Positions 41,115 through 46,191 of a DNA stretch of 46,191 nt are shown here, piece by piece. The notes below the pieces were generated by a model, which was given only the letters and a program-made list of their open reading frames with translations, was not told the DNA's origin and did not search any database. Position numbers and translations under genes: made by a program. The first letter of the stretch is position 1; every line of letters begins with the position of its first letter. Source of the stretch: JAICIG01 sp035532215 (GTDB taxonomy: Bacteria > Planctomycetota > Planctomycetia > Pirellulales > JAICIG01); the NCBI GenBank assembly GCA_035532215.1, contig DATKRK010000410.1:1-46191 (forward strand), in the 5' to 3' direction.

Positions 41115-42491
41115 CTAAAACAGCTCTTCGATCTCGCGCTTGCCGAAATCGACCAGCGGGAATGGCCGCGATTGCGGGCCGGGGAGCTTGGTTTCGAGAT
41201 TCAAGCCGAGGCTGCGATAGACTGTGGCCACGACCTCCGAGGGCTCGATCGGCCGCTCGGCCGGCACGCCGCCGATCGGATCGCTGCGGCCGACAACGCG
41301 CCCGCCTTGCACCCCGCCGCCCGCGAAATGCACCGTCCAGCACTGTGGCCAGTGATCGCGGCCGCCGGCCGGATTGATCCGCGGCGTGCGGCCGAATTCC
41401 TGCAGATTACAAACGAGCGTGTTGCCCAACAGGCCCCGCTGCGACAGGTCTTCGAGCAACGCCGAATAGGCCTGGTCGTACATCGGCACGACGATGTCGC
41501 GCATGCCTTCGATCGACGTAAACGGCTTCGAGCCGTGAATGTCCCAGGTGATTTCGTCGAACACGGTGATGAACGTATTGACCGTCACGAACCGCACGCC
41601 GGCTTCGATCAACCGCCGAGCGAGCAGGCAACACTGACCAAAACGGTTCAACCCATATCGCTCGCGCACCTGCTGCGGCTCCTTGCCCAGGTCGAACGCC
41701 TCGCGGGCCTGCACGCTGGTCATCAGCCGGAAGGCCGCCTGGAAATTACTGTCAAGCAACTGGGCGTTGTCGCTGGCTTCGAAGCTTTTGACGGTCTGGT
41801 CGACAATGCTTCGCATGCGGCGGCGGCGGTCGAGCCGGGCCTCGCCGATCTGCGGCGGCGGCAGCATATCGGGCACTTTGAAGTTCGGCTTCGAAGGATC
41901 GGCCATCAAGGCGAACGGGTCGTATGCTTTGCCCAAAAAGCCCGCGTCCTGGCCGTGCGGCAGATTGCCGCCGGTGCGGCCCATCGGCTCGGGCAGCACG
42001 ACATGGGCCGGCAGGTCGGTCTTGCGACCGCGCAGATAGGCCAGCACGCAACCGGCGTGCGGCGTGTTGATGCCGCCGGTGAACAGCCGGCCGGTCTGCA
42101 TCATTTGGTGCCCGGTGTCGTGAACGGCCGCCGCGGTATGAAAGCAGCTTCGCACCAGCGAAAACTTATCGGCGTGCTCGGCCATCTTCGGGAAGATCTC
42201 GCTGATCTCCAAGCCGGCGGCGTTGGTCTGAATCGGCTTGAACGGCCCGCGGATTTCGCTCGGGGCGTCGGGCTTCGGGTCCCAGGTATCCAATTGGCTG
42301 GGAGCGCCGAGATTGAAGATCATGATCACCGAGCGGTCGTCGTGCTCCGGCTTCACGGCGCCTTGAGCCTGGGCGGCCAAGAGGTCGGGCAGCGTCAGGC
42401 CGATGGCCCCCAATGCCCCGGCTTGCAGGAAGTCGCGGCGGCTGACGCCGTCGCAGGTACGCGTTGAACCTTGACCGGTGAGTTCCAGCAT
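41115..42491 (-). CDS. DUF1501 Tat-exported protein
   Basis: The 458-residue product begins with a Tat signal, SRRDFLQAGALGAIGLTLPDLL, with Arg18-Arg19. It continues with the DUF1501 hallmarks: MIFNLGAPSQLDTWDPKPDAP, SLVRSCFHTAAAVHDTGHQMM, HVVLPEPMGRTGGNLPHGQDAGFLG and a C-terminal LVCNLQEFGRTPRINPAGGRDHWPQCW. The fold is related to the alkaline phosphatase/sulfatase superfamily, but the activity is not established. ATG 42491 gives the correct Tat position; the frame opens upstream to 42560. It is the most upstream gene of the cluster that runs through to the methyltransferase, with a toxin-antitoxin-like cassette between it and its usual DUF1549/1553 partner. Confidence 0.94.
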   Translation of the reverse strand: MLELTGQGSTRTCDGVSRRDFLQAGALGAIGLTLPDLLAAQAQGAVKPEHDDRSVIMIFNLGAPSQLDTWDPKPDAPSEIRGPFKPIQTNAAGLEISEIFPKMAEHADKFSLVRSCFHTAAAVHDTGHQMMQTGRLFTGGINTPHAGCVLAYLRGRKTDLPAHVVLPEPMGRTGGNLPHGQDAGFLGKAYDPFALMADPSKPNFKVPDMLPPPQIGEARLDRRRRMRSIVDQTVKSFEASDNAQLLDSNFQAAFRLMTSVQAREAFDLGKEPQQVRERYGLNRFGQCCLLARRLIEAGVRFVTVNTFITVFDEITWDIHGSKPFTSIEGMRDIVVPMYDQAYSALLEDLSQRGLLGNTLVCNLQEFGRTPRINPAGGRDHWPQCWTVHFAGGGVQGGRVVGRSDPIGGVPAERPIEPSEVVATVYRSLGLNLETKLPGPQSRPFPLVDFGKREIEELF

Positions 42492-42705
42492 CGCCGCCGT
42501 TCCTTTGCTGCACGCATCTCTCGGATCGCGGGTAAAAATCGCCAACGGAAAGCGTAACACGCCGCGCGCGTAAGATCAACCAAATCAGCCGGTTGCAGCA
42601 ATTGCCCCAAGCGTAGCGCCCGCCGAGAGGCGGCCTGATCGAGCCGCGAAAAATGGCCATGCCGCGCTTCGGAACGACGAGTGTGCCTACAGCCCAGTGG
42701 GGATC

Positions 42706-42948
42706 TCACGGCAGCTTCCCCTTCTTGCGAAGTTCATTTTCGACGAGATCCTTGCAGAGCAGAATGCAGGCATGGCAGATGTATACCTGGCCCGGCCCCT
42801 CCGCGAGCGGCCCGACAAGGCGATAGCTCTTTCTGCAAAATGAGCAGTAGCCGCTCCGCCTTCGCGTCAAAAACAGCTTTATCCTCTGCCACAGAGAGGG
42901 GAAGGTTTCATGTGGATCGCTGGGCGACTGGTACGGGTTTTCCTCCAT
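42706..42948 (-). CDS. Stand-alone ClpX-type C4 zinc-finger protein
   Basis: The 80-residue product opens with MEENPYQSP, a motif common at the start of planctomycete proteins. Then comes CSFCRKSYRLVGPLAEGPGQVYICHACILLCKDLVENEL, with Cys35, Cys38, Cys58 and Cys61 as zinc ligands. This is the ClpX N-terminal zinc-binding domain, which dimerises and recruits substrates and adaptors, but here no AAA+ ATPase follows. It is therefore a complete small gene, not the edge of clpX. It could compete with ClpX for adaptors or act as an adaptor itself; that is inference. It is a single gene between the DUF1501 cluster and a sulfatase. Confidence 0.85.
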   Translation of the reverse strand: MEENPYQSPSDPHETFPSLWQRIKLFLTRRRSGYCSFCRKSYRLVGPLAEGPGQVYICHACILLCKDLVENELRKKGKLP

Positions 42949-43077
42949 TCCGAGATTCTAGCCGATACGCGGCCGGCTCAAAAAATCTCGGAATTAGACT
43001 TGCCCACTGCCCGGCGAGCCAACGCCTTGACGCCCTCGGAAGCCATCGCTCACTTTTAAAAGTTATCAAAACCTCGT

Positions 43078-44697
43078 TCACTCACCGCGTGCGGCCGCCT
43101 TCACCGGCGGCAAGTTTTTCGCCATTTTAGCGCCGGTGCGTTTGAGCTCGCTCACGGCTAGTTCGCGGAAGGTCTTGAGCGTGGCGGCAAACTGCGAATC
43201 GAGCGCGAGATTCGTCAATTCCTCCGGGTCGGATTGCAAATCGTAGAGTTCCTCCGGCTCGCCGGCTTCGAGAGTGCGGATGTATTTGTAGCGATCGCGA
43301 ACGACCAGCACGTACCAGGGAACGTGCGCCCCGCCGCCGAAGCGGCTTTGCGGCGCCGGGGGCACGCGGTCGCAATCGGCGCCGTAATGGTCGGCCGTAA
43401 AGGGCAGCATGGTCGTATGCGGCCATTTTGCGTCAGGTTTTTCCAACAGCGGGCCGAGGTCGTGCCCGTGCATTTCCCACGGCAGCTCGAGCCCGGCGAA
43501 GTGGAAGAACGTGGGCGGCAGGTCGGCGCCACCGACGGGCGTGCGGCAAACGGCGCCTTCGGGCAGCGTGCCGGGCATGGAGATGATCAGCGGCGAGCGG
43601 ATGTTCGCATCGTAAGGCGCCAGCTTATGGCGAAAGCCGTGCTGCCCCCAGGCGTAGCCTTGATCGGAGGTCAGCACGACCAGCGTGTTGGCCAACTGGC
43701 CCGACTCTTCCAGCGCGGCGAGCACTTGCCCGATCCCTTCGTCGAGCGAGCGCACGGCCTGGTTGTATTGCCGCACCCAGGCCGAAAGCGTGCGCGTGTT
43801 CGCTCCGCCCGATTTGTCGCCGACTTCGTTGCCCACGCTCGCCGGGCGAAGCACCGGTTCGCCGTTCTCGCCCGGCTGCCAGGCGTTGACGTGTTGCATG
43901 TAGTCCGGCTTGCCGGCGCGCGGCGGATAAATGTCGGCGGGCGTGGGCACGCGGGCGCCGGGGTAATCGGCCAAGTGCCGATCGGCCGGCGTGTAGGGAC
44001 TGTGTACGCCGCCGTAACAGAGCCAGAGATACCACGGTTTGTCCGCCTCGCGGTGACTGCCGCGAATGTACTGCACGGCCCAGCGCGTGTAGTTGTCGGT
44101 CGAGTAGCCGGGCGTGAGCTTGGGCTCGCCGCCGTTGGTCGAGAGAATCTGATCGTAATAATAATTGGGCGCGTTTTCGGGATGCTTCGGCCGGTTCCAG
44201 ACGATCTGATAGTCCCAGTCGCGTCCGAAGCCCGCGTCGGTCCCGGTGTGCCATTTGCCGATGTGGGCCGTCTGGTAACCATGCTTGCGGAACTCCGCGG
44301 GCCAGAAGCGGCATTGCCGCGGATCGTAAGTGCTGTTCGGATAAGGATCGACCATCCGCATCGTCTCGACGCCGTATTGGTGCAAGCCGGTGAGCATGGT
44401 CGCCCGCGACGGCATGCACCACGTGCCGATGTAGGCATGGGTGAAGCGGACGCCGCGCGCCGCCAGCCGGTCGATATTCGGCGTGCGGCCCCAAGGCTCG
44501 GCGCCCTCGTAGCACGACAGCGTGCGATACGAATGATCGTCGGTATAGATGAACAGCACGTTCGGACGCCGCGTTTCCGCCGCCGAAGCGCCGAGCGTCT
44601 GGAGGATGAACACCGAGCAGAGTAAGAGACGGTAAGACGAGACGATTGGCGATGGCGCTGCTGCGGCGTCCGCGCGGTCGGGAGTGGGGCGATTCAT
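43078..44697 (-). CDS. Secreted sulfatase (family S1, CMPSR active site)
   Basis: The 539-residue product is exported: a signal peptide spans residues 20-40 (SYRLLLCSVFILQTLGASAA). IYTDDHSYRTLSCYE provides the metal-binding Asp53 and Asp54, and Cys94 in CMPSRATMLTGLHQYG is the formylglycine precursor with the standard Cys-x-Pro-Ser-Arg. HIGKWHTGTDAGFGRDWDYQ, GGVHSPYTPADRHL and TSDQGYAWGQHGFRHKLAPYD (aspartate and metal ligands) follow. It is longer than the other two sulfatases and belongs to a different branch. ATG 44697 has GGAGAG eight bases upstream; ATG 44715 is in frame further up. It diverges from the PhyH gene. Substrate unknown. Confidence 0.95.
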   Translation of the reverse strand: MNRPTPDRADAAAAPSPIVSSYRLLLCSVFILQTLGASAAETRRPNVLFIYTDDHSYRTLSCYEGAEPWGRTPNIDRLAARGVRFTHAYIGTWCMPSRATMLTGLHQYGVETMRMVDPYPNSTYDPRQCRFWPAEFRKHGYQTAHIGKWHTGTDAGFGRDWDYQIVWNRPKHPENAPNYYYDQILSTNGGEPKLTPGYSTDNYTRWAVQYIRGSHREADKPWYLWLCYGGVHSPYTPADRHLADYPGARVPTPADIYPPRAGKPDYMQHVNAWQPGENGEPVLRPASVGNEVGDKSGGANTRTLSAWVRQYNQAVRSLDEGIGQVLAALEESGQLANTLVVLTSDQGYAWGQHGFRHKLAPYDANIRSPLIISMPGTLPEGAVCRTPVGGADLPPTFFHFAGLELPWEMHGHDLGPLLEKPDAKWPHTTMLPFTADHYGADCDRVPPAPQSRFGGGAHVPWYVLVVRDRYKYIRTLEAGEPEELYDLQSDPEELTNLALDSQFAATLKTFRELAVSELKRTGAKMAKNLPPVKAAARGE

Positions 44698-44893
44698 TTT
44701 CGAAACTCTCCGCATCTCGTTTTCTCGGCCTGCTCGAACGCGCGCGGCAAAATGCTGAGCTGCTTGCCGCGGCGGCAAGATGGGCTCTATGATAGCCGGT
44801 TGACGACGAAGAAGCACCGATCCGACGCCCGGCGTCCGGCAAACGCGCCAGGCGCCTTGCGGTCCAGAAGATTTAGATGCCGGACAAAGAGTC

Positions 44894-45670
44894 ATGACCA
44901 ACGCCGCAACTCGCCGGCAACTCGATGAATTGGGTTACGTGCTGTTGCCGGGCGTGATGCAGCCGGCTTTGCTGAGCCGGCTTCGCGACCGGGTCGAGCA
45001 GTTGTTTGCGTCCGAAGGCGAGGCCGCTGGCGCCGAGTTCAAAACCGAAGCAGGCGCCCGGCGGCTGGCCAATCTGGTCAACAAGGGCGGCGTGTTTCGC
45101 GAAATCATCGCTCACCCGGCCGTGTTGCCGCTGGTCGAGCACGTGCTCGACGAGAGCGTCAAGCTGAGCAGTTTGAACGCCCGCTCGGTCAACCCTCAGT
45201 GGGATCAGCCTCAGCCGCTGCACTGCGACATGGGCGGCTTGCCCGATGAGCGCGGCGCCTGGGTCTGCAACACGGTCTGGATGTTGGACGACTTCACCGA
45301 GCAAAATGGCGCCTTGCGCGTCGTGGCCAGCTCTCATCGCTGGAACCGCCTGCCGCAAGACGCGCTGGAGAATCCGTGCGCCGACCACCCACAGCAGAGC
45401 GTCGTCGCCGGCGCGGCGGGCTCGGTCATCGTCATGAACGCGCATCTCTGGCACGGCGGCATGGCCAATCTCACGCCTCGTTGCCGAACCGCCGTTCACG
45501 CCTTTTACTGTCGCCGCGACAAGCCGCAGCAGCAGTACCAGAAGCAACTGCTCGACGCCGAGTTGCAAGCGGCTCTGCCGGCGGAACTGCGGGAGTTATT
45601 GGCCTTGGACGATGCCACGAACGACGAGCTTTGCAGCCAGAACTATGCTCGCAGCGGCTTTCTCAAGTAG
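44894..45670 (+). CDS. Phytanoyl-CoA dioxygenase (PhyH) family protein
   Basis: The 258-residue product is a non-haem Fe(II)/2-oxoglutarate dioxygenase. The facial triad is visible as His110-x-Asp112 in PLHCDMGG and a distal His in MNAHLWHGG (His184 or His187), followed by Arg196 or Arg198 that should bind 2-oxoglutarate. FTEQNGALRVVASSHRW is the typical PhyH loop. Substrate cannot be predicted; planctomycetes carry many paralogues. The ATG at 44894 starts nearly 200 bases from the divergent sulfatase start. The gene ends 37 bases before the small protein gene, whose own promoter seems to lie in that gap. Confidence 0.93.
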   Translation: MTNAATRRQLDELGYVLLPGVMQPALLSRLRDRVEQLFASEGEAAGAEFKTEAGARRLANLVNKGGVFREIIAHPAVLPLVEHVLDESVKLSSLNARSVNPQWDQPQPLHCDMGGLPDERGAWVCNTVWMLDDFTEQNGALRVVASSHRWNRLPQDALENPCADHPQQSVVAGAAGSVIVMNAHLWHGGMANLTPRCRTAVHAFYCRRDKPQQQYQKQLLDAELQAALPAELRELLALDDATNDELCSQNYARSGFLK

Positions 45671-45695
45671 TTCCGGCGGCGGTTGGGCAAACGGT

Positions 45696-45701
45696 TATAA
45701 T
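45696..45701 (+). promoter_or_regulatory. -10 element placed for a leaderless transcript
   Basis: TATAAT at 45696-45701 lies six bases before the ATG at 45708, the usual distance from a -10 box to the transcription start. No Shine-Dalgarno lies before that ATG. TTCCGG at 45671-45676 is a poor -35 with a 19-base spacer. Confidence 0.5.
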
Positions 45702-45707
45702 CGTCGC

Positions 45708-45923
45708 ATGTTCGAAAAACCGCGCCCTAACCGCCGGCAGTACATCGAAGTCCTGCGCCGAATGACGCCGCAGCAGCGGCTGGCGAAGGCGTTTGAGCTT
45801 TCGGAGTTGACCAAACGGCTGTTTAAGCAGGGCCTGAGGAAGCAATTTGCCGAGTTGTCGGAAGAGGACTTTCACCGACTTTATCTTGAACGGCTGGCGA
45901 AGTGTCACAATCGGAACTATTGA
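45708..45923 (+). CDS. Small basic protein paired with a nucleotidyltransferase gene
   Basis: The 71-residue product reads FEKPRPNRRQYIEVLRRMT, then PQQRLAKAFELSELTKRLF and HRLYLERLAKCHNRNY. It is helical and basic. I recall this short family, ending in C-H-N-x-N-Y, directly before minimal nucleotidyltransferase genes in planctomycetes and cyanobacteria, like a toxin-antitoxin pair. Here too the next frame overlaps it by 22 bases. The upstream TATAAT suggests a leaderless mRNA. The frame is open upstream to 45612 within phyH, but that part is shadow sequence. Confidence 0.8.
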   Translation: MFEKPRPNRRQYIEVLRRMTPQQRLAKAFELSELTKRLFKQGLRKQFAELSEEDFHRLYLERLAKCHNRNY

Positions 45924-46069
45924 AAGCGATCGTCGCCGAGTTAGACGCGGCTGGCATCGATTATCTATTGACCGGCTCGCTGGCTTCCAGCCTGCAAGGC
46001 GAACCAAGGTCGACGCACGATATCGACGTGGTAGTGTCGATGGACGCGGTCGCCGCCGAACCGATTTGA
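45902..46069 (+). pseudogene. Truncated nucleotidyltransferase gene
   Basis: GTG at 45902 begins 55 residues: SELLKAIVAELDAAGIDYLL, then TGSLASSLQGEPRSTHDIDVVVS. The pattern GSxAxxxxGxxRxTxDxDxVV is the active-site start of AbiEii/DUF6036-type nucleotidyltransferases (Gly-Ser and Asp-x-Asp). The frame then ends MDAVAAEPI with TGA at 46067-46069, whereas family members continue for over 100 residues. The following 40 bases are T-rich and not related. It appears deleted after the catalytic loop, before the next gene's start at 46110, so it should be inactive. The 22-base overlap with the preceding gene is typical of the intact pair. Confidence 0.75.
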
Positions 46070-46109
46070 TTTTGATTGATCCTGTTTTTGTTTTCTCAGG
46101 AGTTCCAGC

Positions 46110-46191
46110 ATGCAGCCCTTGCGATACGGCATCATTGGCGGCGGATTCATCACGGCCTTTCAACTGCGGGCGCTCGAACAGGTGCGAGGCG
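46110..46191 (+). CDS. Gfo/Idh/MocA-family oxidoreductase, 5' end only
   Basis: An ATG at 46110, preceded by AGGAG seven bases upstream, begins MQPLRYGIIGGGFITAFQLR. The glycine-rich GIIGGGFI is the Rossmann dinucleotide-binding loop of Gfo/Idh/MocA dehydrogenases, which oxidise sugars or sugar derivatives with NAD(P). The frame is open to the window end, so only 27 residues are visible. Substrate unknown. Confidence 0.8.
   Translation, partial: MQPLRYGIIGGGFITAFQLRALEQVRG

Overview
The window looks like chromosomal DNA of a GC-rich planctomycete, most likely of the Pirellulales/Gemmatales type. The evidence is the combination of three secreted sulfatases, a DUF1501 protein, a DUF1549/DUF1553 haem-motif protein, a WD40 plus pre-peptidase C-terminal protein, an LEPR-type Ig-repeat surface protein, an N-terminal NPYQSP tag on a small protein, and many dispersed palindromic intergenic repeats. 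This placement is inferred from gene content; no rRNA is present.

Layout. 1-5.1 kb: tail of an unknown gene, then ggt and queG on the minus strand, a fatty-acid desaturase on the plus strand, and a convergent small zinc-ribbon membrane protein. 5.4-8.9 kb: a gene relic, tRNA-Leu(UAA) and a SNF2-family ATPase. 8.9-12.6 kb (minus): molybdopterin oxidoreductase, PhzF-like protein and sulfatase. 12.7-15.7 kb (plus): MarR regulator, a pirin gene whose two ends flank doxX, and a second sulfatase. 15.7-18.5 kb: an ECF42-type sigma factor, divergent from a DGPF/YCII gene with a matching promoter, followed by two VOC/PhnB genes. 18.8-21.8 kb: a compact operon of a secreted DUF4114 protein, TadE, TadG(VWA) and a second TadE with a Ser/Gly/Trp tail. 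21.8-24.0 kb: relics, a terminase-small-subunit-like HTH protein and an M50-like membrane metalloprotease. 24.3-26.8 kb: the LEPR Ig-repeat surface protein. 27.6-31.3 kb: a tiny coiled-coil protein, a lipoprotein and a short SecA paralogue. 31.5-32.9 kb: two orphan genes of visibly lower GC, one with an RX6H (HEPN-like) motif. 33.1-42.5 kb (minus): DUF1501, then a three-gene HicB / DUF433 / DUF5615 toxin-antitoxin-like insert, then the DUF1549/1553 protein, the cytochrome-WD40-PPC protein and a methyltransferase joined by a 4-bp overlap. 42.7-46.2 kb: a free-standing ClpX-type zinc finger, a third sulfatase, a PhyH dioxygenase, a truncated nucleotidyltransferase pair and the start of a Gfo/Idh/MocA oxidoreductase.

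Best leads: (i) the DUF4114-TadE-TadG-TadE operon, (ii) the HicB/DUF433/DUF5615 cassette with an apparent CTG start and a 131-bp out-of-frame overlap, (iii) the pirin gene split by doxX under MarR-like operators, (iv) palindromic repeats inserted between the start codon and signal peptide of a 1242-residue exported protein, (v) the stand-alone ClpX zinc finger, and (vi) the short SecA paralogue. All functions are read from motifs by eye; no database search was run.
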